The notes beneath the pieces were generated by a model that worked only from the letters and a program-made list of their open reading frames with translations, had not been told where the DNA came from and searched no databases. 64,000 bases of DNA, from assembly GCF_013404085.1 (NCBI RefSeq), contig NZ_JABFHO010000001.1:3421001-3485000 (forward strand), read 5' to 3'. The DNA is from Winogradskyella helgolandensis. GTDB lineage: Bacteria; Bacteroidota; Bacteroidia; Flavobacteriales; Flavobacteriaceae. The position numbers and the translations under genes were made by a program. Below, one piece after another: positions 27,375 through 37,144 of the stretch (positions within the stretch are counted from its first letter, which is position 1; each line of letters starts with the position of its first letter).

Positions 27375-28064
27375 CTAATTCAAAATAAGATCTTCAGCCA
27401 AACCAACAATAGTTTCCAACTGCTCCTCTATCGTCAAATCTGAATTATCAATTTCAATAGCATCCTCTGCTTTTACTAACGGAGAATCTTCTCGTGTAGA
27501 ATCTATGTGATCTCGTGTCGTTACATTTTCTAAGACATCATCATAACTGAGATTATGCCCACGATCTATCAATTCTTTGTAACGACGTTTAGCTCTCGTT
27601 TCTGCAGAAGCAGTCATAAAGATTTTTAATTCAGCATCAGGAAAAACAACAGTCCCAATATCGCGACCATCCATTACAATGCCTTTGTCTTTTCCCATGA
27701 GTTGTTGTTGCTCAACTAATTTTCGGCGTACTGCTGATAAGGTTGCCACAGGACTCACAAACTTTGAAACTCTAAGGGTTCTAATAGCAGATTCAATATT
27801 TTCTCCGTTTAAGTACACTTCCGCAAAACCAGCTTCTTTATTAAACTTGAAATTGATACTAATATCTTCAAGTCGATTTACTAAGGCTTCTTCTTTAAAA
27901 AAATCATCACCTATTAAATCGTGTTCCAAAGCAAAATACGCCACAGCTCTATACATCGCACCTGTATCTACATAAATATAGTTTAGGTTTTTGGCGAGTT
28001 GTTTCGCTACTGTACTTTTTCCTGTTGATGAAAATCCATCTATGGCAATGATTATTTTATTCAT
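27375..28064 (-). CDS. cmk: Cytidylate kinase
   Basis: Phosphorylates CMP and dCMP with ATP. The 229-residue protein shows the P-loop AIDGFSSTGKSTVAK, the NMP-binding segment YVDTGAMYRAVAYFAL, MDGRDIGTVVFPDA, and the lid arginines in AETRAKRRYKEL. An Asp-rich end (AIEIDNSDLTIEEQ) is normal. The gene lies downstream of porQ, a neighbour order (lon, LysM, porQ, cmk) that recurs in flavobacteria as far as I recall. Confidence 0.97.
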   Translation of the reverse strand: MNKIIIAIDGFSSTGKSTVAKQLAKNLNYIYVDTGAMYRAVAYFALEHDLIGDDFFKEEALVNRLEDISINFKFNKEAGFAEVYLNGENIESAIRTLRVSKFVSPVATLSAVRRKLVEQQQLMGKDKGIVMDGRDIGTVVFPDAELKIFMTASAETRAKRRYKELIDRGHNLSYDDVLENVTTRDHIDSTREDSPLVKAEDAIEIDNSDLTIEEQLETIVGLAEDLILN

Positions 28065-28147
28065 TTTATGCTGAATTTAATTCAGTAACTATTACTGTAA
28101 AAATGGGATTTTTTTTTAATTGACTTTAAATATTCAGTTCTAAACAT

Positions 28148-29179
28148 TTATCGTCTTCGACCTTCTAAGTCTATTTGAATTCCGAAAAAACTAGTATTAG
28201 AAGCTCCCGTATATCTCGCATGTGTATAATTAAAACGCATCTTATTTAATTTAATTCCGATACCAACAGAGAGTCCAGAAAAGTTTCTTTGATCCTCTAT
28301 TCTTAATTCTTCGGCACGTCTAAAATTATAACCAAATCGTACATTAAAACCGCCTTCGGGAAATAATTCTGCTCCTAAAATTAAATGACGTAATCCTTTA
28401 TTAAAAAAACTAACTTTTTCTTCGGTTTGGTTTCCATCTAAATCCGTTGTAGCTCTTGCTGGATTGGATACTCCTATTGGCCATTTTTGTAAGTTCTCTA
28501 AAGTGACATGCCAACGTAATGGCACGTTTTCTAGAGTTTGGGACATTCCAAAATTAACCTCGAGCGGTAATGGCTCTTTTTGTCCTGCGTAAGTTGAAAA
28601 CTGTGTTCCTAGATTTCTAATCGTTAATGCAGCATGAAAATCGAGTTTTTCATTAATATACATCGCACCAAAATCTAATGCTCCACCTATGGAATTGTAT
28701 TGTTCTAATGCCGATGTAATGACTTTAACATTAGCTCCAACATAAAAATCAGTGTATGGGATTTTATAATTATAACCCGCAGATATAGCGGTTTCATTAC
28801 CTGTAAAAGTTCCTGTGGAGTTTCCACTTAAATCATAACCATCAAATGATCCATAATTTATATAGGTGACTCCAAAATGAAAGGTTTGCACATGTCTATC
28901 CCAAGTATAAGCATAAGCAGCAGTTCCGTAGCTGATACCGCCTAAATAGCTAGAATAATTTACGGCTAATTGATTGCCCATTTTGTAATTTATAGACGCA
29001 GGATTATAAAGCGCTTCCGTTACATCATGATCAAAGTTGGTAATTATTTTTCCTCCTAAAGCAGCTTGTCTTGGAGAAGATACTAAATTCAAAAACTGAT
29101 AGGTCGCCTCACCACCCAATTGTGCAAACAATGGCAGTGTCAAAAGCATTAAAAATAAGGTAGTAATCCTCTTAATCAT
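28148..29179 (-). CDS. porQ: Type IX secretion system protein PorQ
   Basis: PorQ is an outer membrane protein that, with PorZ and PorU, forms the attachment complex processing T9SS cargo. The 343-residue protein has a signal peptide (ending LPLFAQ) and then LVSSPRQAALGGK...ALYNPAS, the PorV/PorQ-type opening. A beta-barrel of alternating aromatic strands follows, ending in FFGIQIDLEGRRR. No other T9SS gene is in the window, as is usual because these genes are scattered. Its presence indicates that the organism has a T9SS. Confidence 0.93.
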   Translation of the reverse strand: MIKRITTLFLMLLTLPLFAQLGGEATYQFLNLVSSPRQAALGGKIITNFDHDVTEALYNPASINYKMGNQLAVNYSSYLGGISYGTAAYAYTWDRHVQTFHFGVTYINYGSFDGYDLSGNSTGTFTGNETAISAGYNYKIPYTDFYVGANVKVITSALEQYNSIGGALDFGAMYINEKLDFHAALTIRNLGTQFSTYAGQKEPLPLEVNFGMSQTLENVPLRWHVTLENLQKWPIGVSNPARATTDLDGNQTEEKVSFFNKGLRHLILGAELFPEGGFNVRFGYNFRRAEELRIEDQRNFSGLSVGIGIKLNKMRFNYTHARYTGASNTSFFGIQIDLEGRRR

Positions 29180-29343
29180 AGATTTTGCAAAATAACTAAA
29201 TCTATCTTAAAACGAGGATATGATTTTTTTATTTTTTATTCCGTTAAACATTTTAATTTATTTCATTACTTCTGTCCTTACCTTAAAAGTGTAATTCATA
29301 AAATATTTTTAAATATTCAATGCTTTTTTGAATTTTGTTTTTT

Positions 29344-29925
29344 TTATTTCAATTGTAATTTTTGACCAATTTTAATGACATCAGACTTTAAACCGTTAAT
29401 ACGTTTAAGTTCCTTGACTGTTGTTCCTTTTTCTAGAGCAATTCTATATAAATTATCACCTTTTTTTACAACCCAAACTAAAGCGTTTTCATCTTCACTA
29501 ACCTTATCAAAGTTTCGCACTCTTAATTTTTGTCCTGTTTTTATAAGTGTGGTCTCTAAATTATTCGCTTTTTTTAATTCACCTAAACTCGCCTTATACT
29601 TTACGGATAATTTGAATAAATTGTCACCTTCCTTCACAATATGAAAATCGGAACTATAATCCGTACTAACCTCTGTATTAGTTGACGCATTAATAACGTT
29701 AGAATCAGTTACTAATATCGGTTTTGTTTCGACTGAATCTATTTTGGTCTCAACAACTTTATCTTTTAATTTCACAAGGGTAATTTCCCCTGTAACTATA
29801 TTTAATTTAGCAGGCTTTCCATCTAATATAACATCTTTAAATTTTACTTCGTCTTGAGCATTGATACCCATGAACGAAGTAAAACTTATTAAAAATGTCA
29901 ATATTAGTTTAAAGCTTTTTTGCAT
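29344..29925 (-). CDS. Exported protein with two LysM domains
   Basis: A 193-residue protein: signal peptide (ending MGINAQ), a short linker domain ([15 protein letters not shown]...), and two LysM domains at about residues 95-140 ([20 protein letters not shown]) and 149-193 ([18 protein letters not shown]). LysM binds peptidoglycan N-acetylglucosamine. Its start lies 17 bases inside the end of lon, so the two are cotranscribed. No catalytic domain is visible; it may tether or scaffold envelope proteins. Confidence 0.9.
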   Translation of the reverse strand: MQKSFKLILTFLISFTSFMGINAQDEVKFKDVILDGKPAKLNIVTGEITLVKLKDKVVETKIDSVETKPILVTDSNVINASTNTEVSTDYSSDFHIVKEGDNLFKLSVKYKASLGELKKANNLETTLIKTGQKLRVRNFDKVSEDENALVWVVKKGDNLYRIALEKGTTVKELKRINGLKSDVIKIGQKLQLK

Positions 29926-32362
29926 TATTTACTTTTTGCTTTGTCAGTGCTAGTTTTAAAACATCACTCATATCTTTCACATAATGGAAGGTTAAACCTT
30001 TTAAATATTCTGGTTTAATTTCCTCAATATCTCTGCGGTTATCTTCACAAAGTAAAATCTCTTTAATACGAGCACGCTTGGCTGCTAAGATTTTTTCTTT
30101 GATACCACCTACAGGTAACACTTTACCTCTTAACGTAATTTCACCTGTCATCGCTAAGCTCTTTTTAACTTTACGTTGTGTAAACAAAGATACTAAAGAT
30201 GTTAACATAGTAACACCTGCACTTGGACCATCTTTTGGTGTTGCTCCTTCTGGCACGTGAATGTGTACATTATATTTTCCAAAAACTTCTGGATCAATAC
30301 CAAATTCATCTGCATTTGCCTTAATGTATTCCATAGCAATAGTGGCAGATTCCTTCATTACTTTTCCTAAGTTACCAGTAATAGATAAAGTCCCTTTTCC
30401 TTTAGATAAAATAGATTCAATAAACAAAATATCACCTCCTACACTCGTCCATGCTAAACCTGTAACGACTCCTGCAACATCATTGTTTTCGTATTTATCG
30501 CGTTCCATTCTAGGACTTCCTAGAATTTCAATCACATCATCATTAGAAACCTTAATATTATACGCTTCTTCCATTGCAATATTCTTGGCAGCATAACGCA
30601 CCATTTTTGCAATTTGTTTTTCTAAGCCTCTAACTCCAGATTCTCGTGTATAACCTTCAACAATTTTTTCTAATTGAGGTTTTGCTATTTTTAAAGCTTT
30701 ATCATCTAAACCATGTTCTTTTAGTTGCTTTGGCAACAAATGACGCTTAGCAATTTCTACTTTTTCTTCAATAGTATAACCCGTAACATTAATGATTTCC
30801 ATTCGGTCTCTTAATGCTGGCTGAATAGTATTCATACTGTTAGACGTTGCAATAAACATTACTTTAGATAAATCATATCCCATTTCTAGGAAATTATCGT
30901 AAAATTCATTGTTTTGCTCTGGATCTAAGACCTCAAGCATTGCAGAAGATGGATCACCTTGATTGCCTGTTGACAATTTATCTATTTCATCTAATACAAA
31001 TACAGGGTTTGACGAGCCGGCTTTCTTTAAACTCTGAATAATTCGTCCAGGCATCGCCCCAATATAAGTTTTTCTATGACCACGGATTTCCGCCTCGTCA
31101 CGTAAACCACCTAATGAAATTCGAACATATTCTCTACCTAAAGCTTCAGCAATAGATTTTCCTAAAGATGTTTTACCAACTCCAGGAGGTCCGTAAAGAC
31201 ACAAGATTGGTGACTTCATATCATTACGAAGCTTTAAAACTGCTAAGTATTCTATGATTCGTTTCTTTACATCTTCCAATCCAAAATGATCACGATCTAA
31301 GATTTTCACTGCACGTTTTAGATCGAATTTATCCTTGCTAAATTCATTCCATGGTAAATCTAAAAATAGATCTAAATAGTTACGTTGAATAGAATACTCA
31401 GCTACCTGAGGATTCATTCGTTGCATTTTAGCTAATTCTTTCTCAAAATGTTCTTTTACTTTATCGTCCCATTTCTTTTTCTTAGCACGTGCTTTCATGT
31501 CTTCTATTTCCTCACCAGAAGAGACACCGCCACCCAATTCTTCCTGAATGGTTTTCATTTGTTGGTGTAAGAAATACTCACGTTGCTGTTGGTTCATATC
31601 ACTTTGAACCTTACTCTGAATATCATTTTTAAGCTCAAGCTTTTGAAACTCGAGATTCATAAATTTCAAGGTTTGAAGCGCTCGTTCTTTAAGATCATTA
31701 ATCTTCAACAATTCTTGCTTCTCCTCTACTTTAAGATTCATGTTAGACGACACAAAGTTCACTAAGAATGAATCACTTTCAATATTCTTAATCGCAAAAC
31801 TCGCTTCAGATGGAATGTTTGGACTTTCTTTAATAATGTCTAAAGACAAATCCTTAATAGAGTCTATAATAGCTCTGAATTCTTCATTCTCTTTTGCCGG
31901 TTTAGCTTCAGGAATATCAGAAATTGTAGCCGTTAAATAAGGCTTTTCTGTAATCACTTCGTTAATTGCAAAACGCTTTTTACCCTGAATAACAACCGTT
32001 GTGTTACCATCTGGCATTTTAAGCACTTTTAAGATTCGTGCAACAGTACCTGTTTTGTAAATATCTTTAGCTGTTGGATTTTCTACTGCTTCGTCCTTTT
32101 GAGACACAACACCAATTACTTTTCCGCCTTTGTTAGCATCATTAATCAGCTTAATTGAAGCATCTCTACCCGCTGTAATCGGAATGACGACGCCAGGAAA
32201 TAAAACCGTATTTCGCAACGGTAAAATTGGTAACGATTCTGGTAAAGATTCGTTGTTTATTAATTCTTCATCTTCAGGTGTCATTAATGGAATTAATTCT
32301 GAATTCTCATCAAAATCCTGAAATGACAGATTGTCTAAGTTTAAAAAATTTGATTTTGCCAT
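29909..32362 (-). CDS. lon: ATP-dependent Lon protease
   Basis: Degrades misfolded and regulatory proteins in the cytoplasm. The 817-residue protein has an N-terminal LAN domain ([16 protein letters not shown]), a helical linker, and the AAA+ module with Walker A GPPGVGKT (about 391-398) and Walker [10 protein letters not shown]. The protease domain has catalytic Ser714 in KDGPSAGV and a lysine in [10 protein letters not shown]. Start ATG at 32362. The LysM gene overlaps its end. No CIRCE-type or other heat-shock operator was recognised upstream. Confidence 0.98.
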   Translation of the reverse strand: MAKSNFLNLDNLSFQDFDENSELIPLMTPEDEELINNESLPESLPILPLRNTVLFPGVVIPITAGRDASIKLINDANKGGKVIGVVSQKDEAVENPTAKDIYKTGTVARILKVLKMPDGNTTVVIQGKKRFAINEVITEKPYLTATISDIPEAKPAKENEEFRAIIDSIKDLSLDIIKESPNIPSEASFAIKNIESDSFLVNFVSSNMNLKVEEKQELLKINDLKERALQTLKFMNLEFQKLELKNDIQSKVQSDMNQQQREYFLHQQMKTIQEELGGGVSSGEEIEDMKARAKKKKWDDKVKEHFEKELAKMQRMNPQVAEYSIQRNYLDLFLDLPWNEFSKDKFDLKRAVKILDRDHFGLEDVKKRIIEYLAVLKLRNDMKSPILCLYGPPGVGKTSLGKSIAEALGREYVRISLGGLRDEAEIRGHRKTYIGAMPGRIIQSLKKAGSSNPVFVLDEIDKLSTGNQGDPSSAMLEVLDPEQNNEFYDNFLEMGYDLSKVMFIATSNSMNTIQPALRDRMEIINVTGYTIEEKVEIAKRHLLPKQLKEHGLDDKALKIAKPQLEKIVEGYTRESGVRGLEKQIAKMVRYAAKNIAMEEAYNIKVSNDDVIEILGSPRMERDKYENNDVAGVVTGLAWTSVGGDILFIESILSKGKGTLSITGNLGKVMKESATIAMEYIKANADEFGIDPEVFGKYNVHIHVPEGATPKDGPSAGVTMLTSLVSLFTQRKVKKSLAMTGEITLRGKVLPVGGIKEKILAAKRARIKEILLCEDNRRDIEEIKPEYLKGLTFHYVKDMSDVLKLALTKQKVNNAKKL

Positions 32363-32613
32363 ATATATATTTGAGCCATTCTGTCATTAACTACAACAGA
32401 ACAATATTATTTTAAATGTATTAATAATTAACTTCATACTGAATATCAAAACGTTATAAGATATTCAAAGTTATTCACACTACTGTAATTTCAATTGTTA
32501 TGCCATTACCTTTGATTGACAGAAAAGGTTTTCAATTTTTAAAACATTTTTTATCTAAATAAACTGTAACACTTTAAAAAAGTAGCACTCTATAAGTAAA
32601 AGCAATTGTTTTT

Positions 32614-33162
32614 TTGACATCAACCAATCAAAATATCGAACAGTTATTACAGCTTTGTCAGTCTGGAAACCAACGTGCACAGTTGGAAATTTACAACAGA
32701 TATAACAAAGCCATGTATAACACAGCCATTAGAATTGTAAAAGATTCTTTTAAGGCTGAAGACATTATGCAAGAGTCTTTTTTAACGGCTTTTACAAAAT
32801 TGAACACGCTACAAGACACCAATTTATTTGGCGCATGGTTAAAACGTATTGTTGTGAATAACAGCATTGGGTATTATAACAAAGCGGTGAAGCAAAATGA
32901 AGTCCCTTTAGATAACGTTATCTATAAAGTTGAAGACGACAACGGCATTAATGAAACAGAGCAACACAGTGAAAAAGTAAAACTGATTTTAGACGCCATG
33001 AAAACCTTAAAACCCAACTATAGTTTAAGCTTATCATTACATTTAATTGAAGGTTACGATTATGAAGAAATCGGTGAAATTATGAATTTGTCTTATGCCA
33101 ATTGCAGAACGTTAATTTCACGAGCAAAAGAGAGTTTACGTAAGAAACTAGTATTGAATTAA
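32614..33162 (+). CDS. ECF sigma factor (sigma-70 family)
   Basis: A 182-residue sigma factor with region 2 at about 25-90 (YNTAIRIVKDSFKAEDIMQESFLTAF) and region 4 at about 125-178 (LSLSLHLIEGYDYEEIGEIMNLSYANCRTLISRAKESLRKK) separated by a short linker. The start codon is TTG. It heads a four-gene cluster with a membrane protein that is probably its anti-sigma factor and two exported repeat proteins. The cluster is therefore likely an envelope-stress or surface-monitoring unit, with the sigma factor possibly autoregulatory. Confidence 0.92.
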   Translation: MTSTNQNIEQLLQLCQSGNQRAQLEIYNRYNKAMYNTAIRIVKDSFKAEDIMQESFLTAFTKLNTLQDTNLFGAWLKRIVVNNSIGYYNKAVKQNEVPLDNVIYKVEDDNGINETEQHSEKVKLILDAMKTLKPNYSLSLSLHLIEGYDYEEIGEIMNLSYANCRTLISRAKESLRKKLVLN

Positions 33163-33164
33163 TT

Positions 33165-33722
33165 ATGAAAAAAGATAGTTTAGAAAGCTTATTTGATAAT
33201 TTGAAGGATCAATTTGATGTTGAAACACCTCAAAATAATCATGAGCAACGCTTTTTAGAAAAGCTGAAAGCAAATGATACCACTTCCACCAAAATTAAAA
33301 AGCAATCTGGTTTTAACTGGAAACCTTATTTAGCAATTGCAGCGACTATAGTAATTTGTTTTGGGTTGTTTACAACATTACAACAACCGCCTGAAGAATT
33401 CGATTTAGCAAGTGTATCAGCTGAAATGTCAGAAACACAAAACTTTTTTACCGTAACTATTGAAAATGAACTGAAGAAACTGAATAAAGAACGTTCCCCT
33501 TTAACAGAACAAATTATTTCGGATGCTTTAATTCAAATTCAACTTTTAGAAACCGATTACCAAAAATTAAAAACAGATTTAACCGAAAGCGGAAAAAACC
33601 AACGCGTTATTTATGCGATGATTACCAACTTTCAAACTAGAATAGATATTTTAAATACGGTTTTAGAACAAATTGAAACTGTTAAACAATTCAAATCCAA
33701 CTCAAATGAAAATATTTTATAA
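33165..33722 (+). CDS. Probable membrane-bound anti-sigma protein
   Basis: Starts 2 bases after the sigma gene. The N-terminal 45 residues (MKKDSLESLFDNLKDQFDVETP and a following EQRFLEKLK) would face the cytoplasm. A single helix at about 59-75 (LAIAATIVICFGLFTTL) crosses the membrane. The periplasmic part is mostly helical with coiled-coil character (LNKERSPLTEQI, LLETDYQKLKTDL). It has no zinc-binding ZAS motif, so the assignment rests on topology and position. Its 3' end overlaps the next gene by 17 bases. Confidence 0.7.
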   Translation: MKKDSLESLFDNLKDQFDVETPQNNHEQRFLEKLKANDTTSTKIKKQSGFNWKPYLAIAATIVICFGLFTTLQQPPEEFDLASVSAEMSETQNFFTVTIENELKKLNKERSPLTEQIISDALIQIQLLETDYQKLKTDLTESGKNQRVIYAMITNFQTRIDILNTVLEQIETVKQFKSNSNENIL

Positions 33723-34797
33723 AGTGTGTTTCTTCTTAATAATGATGCCAGTGCCTATGCTAGCATCCAATGAGAAGCCTGAAATCCCAAAACACGAAAA
33801 AAAGAAAACCATTAAAAAATCCTTTAATGTAAATGCTGATGCTACATTTAATATTACCAATCGCTACGGAAATATTGATATCATCACATGGAATGAAAAC
33901 CGTATTGACATCGAAGTCACTATAAAAGTTGAAGGTAATAGTGAAAATAAGGTAAACGAAAAACTAAACGAATTAGATGTTGCTTTCCAAGCATCACCTT
34001 CTAAAGTTTCAGCAATTACTGCCATTGATGGTAATAGTTCGGATACTTCTTGGTGGAATAAAAAAATAGGTAACACTATAAAAATGGAAGTCAATTATGT
34101 CGTAAAAATGCCCATTACAAATAATGTACGGTTATTTAATGATTATGGTTATATCAATTTAGATAAGCTAGAAGGCAATGCCTATATCAAATGTGATTAT
34201 GGCAAAGTGACTACCAAAGAGCTTATGGGCAAATCTAACACACTACGATTAGATTATACTAGAAACAGTTATTTTGAATACATCAACAACGGTACAATTG
34301 AAGCCGATTATAGCGAATTTACTGTCGCTAAAGCCAAAGATTTGAACGTAGAAGCCGATTATACAACCTCTGTAATTGAAATTGCTGAAAATGTAGTGTA
34401 TGAATGTGATTACGGTTCACTCAAAATAGACAATGTGAATAATTTAGATGGAGAAGGCGATTATTTAGCGCTACGGCTTGGTACAATTTTTAAAACTGCA
34501 ACTATAAAAGCCGATTATGGCTCGATAAAAATTGATCGTTTAGCTCCAAACACTAAAAAATTAGATATTGATACTGAATTTGTTGGTATCACTATCGGAA
34601 TTGATAATGAATACAACTTTGATTTTAATATCGATATTGACTTTGGATCCTTAAGAGAATCTGATGGGTTTCATTTTACAGAAAAAAACATAGATAATTT
34701 TGGAAAGAAATACATAGGTTATCATGGTCAGCCAAATTCAGACAATCTTGTGTTTATAAAGTCGGAATATGGAAGCATCACTTTTAAAAATAATTAA
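33706..34797 (+). CDS. Exported repeat protein, DUF4097-like beta-solenoid
   Basis: I choose the ATG at 33706 (MKIFYKVCFFLIMMPVPMLAS), a proper signal peptide, over the frame's upstream ATG at 33673, which adds 11 residues inside the preceding gene. From about residue 140 a short motif centred on [CAGLS]-[DE]-Y-[GTSL] recurs about every 15-30 residues (CDYGKVTTK, ADYSEFTV, ADYTTSVIE, CDYGSLKID, ADYGSIKID, SEYGSITF), typical of a parallel beta-helix. It is likely periplasmic or surface-linked. No cargo function can be inferred. The next gene follows after 23 bases. Confidence 0.8.
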   Translation: MKIFYKVCFFLIMMPVPMLASNEKPEIPKHEKKKTIKKSFNVNADATFNITNRYGNIDIITWNENRIDIEVTIKVEGNSENKVNEKLNELDVAFQASPSKVSAITAIDGNSSDTSWWNKKIGNTIKMEVNYVVKMPITNNVRLFNDYGYINLDKLEGNAYIKCDYGKVTTKELMGKSNTLRLDYTRNSYFEYINNGTIEADYSEFTVAKAKDLNVEADYTTSVIEIAENVVYECDYGSLKIDNVNNLDGEGDYLALRLGTIFKTATIKADYGSIKIDRLAPNTKKLDIDTEFVGITIGIDNEYNFDFNIDIDFGSLRESDGFHFTEKNIDNFGKKYIGYHGQPNSDNLVFIKSEYGSITFKNN

Positions 34798-34820
34798 ATC
34801 AATCAATTAAAATCAAAAAC

Positions 34821-35546
34821 ATGAAACTATTAAAATCAATTACAGTATTAATTTTTCTTTTAAGCACAACATTAGTATCTGCGCAATGGGGAAAGTCTAA
34901 AAAGATTAAAGGTGATGGTCATATTACAACTACAACCATCTCCACAACAGATTACGACGCTATAAGTACTGCTGGCTCTATGGACTTTAGACTTATTAAA
35001 GGCAAAGAAGGGGACATTTCAATTAAAGGAGACTCTAATCTAATGTCTTACATTGTTACAGAAGTAAAGGACAACACCTTATTAGTCAAAATAAAAAAGG
35101 GTTACAATTTAAAGCCTACACAAACCATTGTAATAACGATTCCTTATGAATCCATAAACGTAGTATCTCTTGCAGGATCTGGTGATGTAGAAAACACGGG
35201 CACTATAAAGGCCAATCATTTTAAAGTAACGTTAGCTGGCTCTGGCGATATTGATTTACAAATTGAATCTAAATCAATAGAGAGTAGCATTGCTGGCTCT
35301 GGCGATATTGAACTAAAAGGAAAAACAACAAACTTAAAAACGACAATCGCAGGATCTGGTGATTTTGATGGAGATGATTTAAAGAGCACTAATGTCGATG
35401 CTACAATTTCTGGCTCAGGAGATATTAGTGTGCATTGTAGCGGTGAATTAAAAGTAAGAATTTCAGGTTCTGGAGATGTTAAATACTCAGGAAAACCAAT
35501 TCATAAAGACACTAAGATTTCAGGTTCTGGCAGTGTTAGTAATTAA
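34821..35546 (+). CDS. Exported head-GIN domain protein (DUF2807-like)
   Basis: A 241-residue protein with signal peptide (cleavage near LVSAQ). From about residue 110 the motif [AS]-G-S-G-[DS]-[VIF] appears seven times at about 20-residue spacing (AGSGDVEN, AGSGDIDL, AGSGDIEL, AGSGDFDG, SGSGDISV, SGSGDVKY, SGSGSVSN), giving a right-handed solenoid. This matches the GIN/DUF2807 group common in Bacteroidota. It closes the sigma-factor operon and is followed by a strong terminator. Function in the family is unknown. Confidence 0.9.
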   Translation: MKLLKSITVLIFLLSTTLVSAQWGKSKKIKGDGHITTTTISTTDYDAISTAGSMDFRLIKGKEGDISIKGDSNLMSYIVTEVKDNTLLVKIKKGYNLKPTQTIVITIPYESINVVSLAGSGDVENTGTIKANHFKVTLAGSGDIDLQIESKSIESSIAGSGDIELKGKTTNLKTTIAGSGDFDGDDLKSTNVDATISGSGDISVHCSGELKVRISGSGDVKYSGKPIHKDTKISGSGSVSN

Positions 35547-35570
35547 ATTTTATAATTACATATATCTAAG

Positions 35571-35603
35571 AAAAGGACGAGCAATTTGCTTGTCCTTTTT
35601 TTT
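35571..35603 (+). terminator. Rho-independent terminator after the GIN-domain gene
   Basis: AAAAGGACGAGCA (35571-35583) pairs with TGCTTGTCCTTTT (35587-35599), 13 bp with one G-T wobble and a 3-base loop, then a T-run to 35603. Confidence 0.9.
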
Positions 35604-35757
35604 ATAATTCATTCTTACAAATGATCTAATGACTTCCTTTCTTAAGTGACTGTAATTAATATTCTAATGTTATGTAATAAAAACAAGACGCATAATATAA
35701 TTGATTATTGAAATGATTTATAATCATAACGCATCAAACGATTGAAGACAACATCAC

Positions 35758-37047
35758 CTATTCTTCTTTTGGCACTCTAAAGAGAAGGATAATACCTATT
35801 AAAAAGAAAACAAATAAGAATAAAATAGCATATCGCATTGAGGAATATTCAGAAACAAAAGCAAAAATAAACATACCGATAACAATGCCTATTTTTTCTG
35901 CTACATCATAAAAACTAAAGTAAGAAGTTGTATCGTCTGTTTCAGGCAAATATTTAGAATAGGTAGAACGGCCCAAAGACTGAACCCCTCCCATTACCAA
36001 ACCAACTAAACCAGCTGCTATATAAAATTGCATTGGAGAGACCATAAAATAGGCATATACACAAAGACACATCCACATAAAATTAATTACAATAAGTGAA
36101 TTTATATTACCGAATTTTGAAGCTGCTCGAGATGTTAAAATAGCTCCAAGAATAGCAACCAACTGAATAACTAAAATACTAACAATTAGTCCAATAGTTT
36201 TTTCACCATCCGAAGCCCAATTAATTTCTTTTTCCCCAAAATAAACTGCCATTAACATAATGGTTTGCACAGCCATGCTAAACACAAAAAAGGCATTTAA
36301 GTAGCGTTTTAATCTTAAATTTTGCTTCAACTGAACCCAAACAGCCTTTAATTCTTTAAAACCATTAAATACAATATCTTTTGTAACTTTATGACCAGAA
36401 GACACTCCATTTGGTAAAATTCTAAATGTGTATTGACTAAATAATGCCCACCATATTCCTACAGTAATAAACGAATAACGCATCATTTCAATTTTATCAG
36501 CATCTTCTTCTTGGGTCATTACCATAATTAAATTTGCAATTAGTAAAAGAACACTTCCTATATATCCCATTGAAAATCCTTTGGCACTAATACTGTCTTG
36601 CTGATCCTCAAAGGCAATATCTGGAAGGTAAGAATTATAAAAAACTAAACTTCCCCAATAGCCTATCAGCCCCATAAAATAGAACAATAAACTGAAGTGA
36701 ATAAAACTTAGATTAAACCAATATAATCCAATACAGCCAATTGACCCTACATAACAAAAGAACTTCATGAAGTTCTTTTTGTTACCAACATAATCCGCAA
36801 TACCAGAAAGAATTGGAGATAATACTGCAACCACTAAAAACGTAAAAGCTGTAACAATTGTAATTAATGTTTCTTGTTTCATTGTAAATCCAAAGGCAGA
36901 CACTAATGTCTCTTTAGAGTCAAATAATGAAGAATAAAACAGAGGAAATATGGACGAAGCAATCGTTAAGGTATACACTGAATTTGCCCAATCATAAAAT
37001 GCCCATGCGTTGAGAAGTTTTTTACTTCCTTTTTTAATTTCACTCAT
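35758..37047 (-). CDS. MFS transporter of the UMF1 family
   Basis: The 429-residue protein has about 12 membrane helices. The opening KLLNAWAFYDWANSVY... and the early VLSPILSGIADYVGNKK loop are typical of the UMF1/Atg22-like family of MFS proteins. The late LGRSTYSKYLPETDDTTSYFSFYDVAEKIG segment is also diagnostic. Members export small solutes such as amino acids; the substrate here is unknown. It starts 98 bases downstream of the M48 gene, but a terminator separates them, so it is probably an independent unit. Confidence 0.85.
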   Translation of the reverse strand: MSEIKKGSKKLLNAWAFYDWANSVYTLTIASSIFPLFYSSLFDSKETLVSAFGFTMKQETLITIVTAFTFLVVAVLSPILSGIADYVGNKKNFMKFFCYVGSIGCIGLYWFNLSFIHFSLLFYFMGLIGYWGSLVFYNSYLPDIAFEDQQDSISAKGFSMGYIGSVLLLIANLIMVMTQEEDADKIEMMRYSFITVGIWWALFSQYTFRILPNGVSSGHKVTKDIVFNGFKELKAVWVQLKQNLRLKRYLNAFFVFSMAVQTIMLMAVYFGEKEINWASDGEKTIGLIVSILVIQLVAILGAILTSRAASKFGNINSLIVINFMWMCLCVYAYFMVSPMQFYIAAGLVGLVMGGVQSLGRSTYSKYLPETDDTTSYFSFYDVAEKIGIVIGMFIFAFVSEYSSMRYAILFLFVFFLIGIILLFRVPKEE

Positions 37048-37090
37048 AAATGCTGATTAGTTATCTCGTATATATATATAAAAATTCATA

Positions 37091-37117
37091 AAAAAAGCTG
37101 CTCAAATTGAGCAGCTT
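37091..37117 (-). terminator. Rho-independent terminator of the M48 peptidase gene
   Basis: AAGCTGCTC (37095-37103) and GAGCAGCTT (37109-37117) form a 9 bp stem with 5-base loop. On the minus strand it is followed by T residues complementary to 37091-37096. Confidence 0.85.
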
Positions 37118-37144
37118 CTAAAGTAAACAAATATATTTATAATC

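Noticed and set aside
30261..30596. 111-residue open frame opposite lon
   Set aside because: Shadow of the lon protease domain.
34821..35546. Tandem DNA repeat as mobile element
   Set aside because: The repetition is in the protein solenoid of the GIN-domain gene, so it is coding structure.
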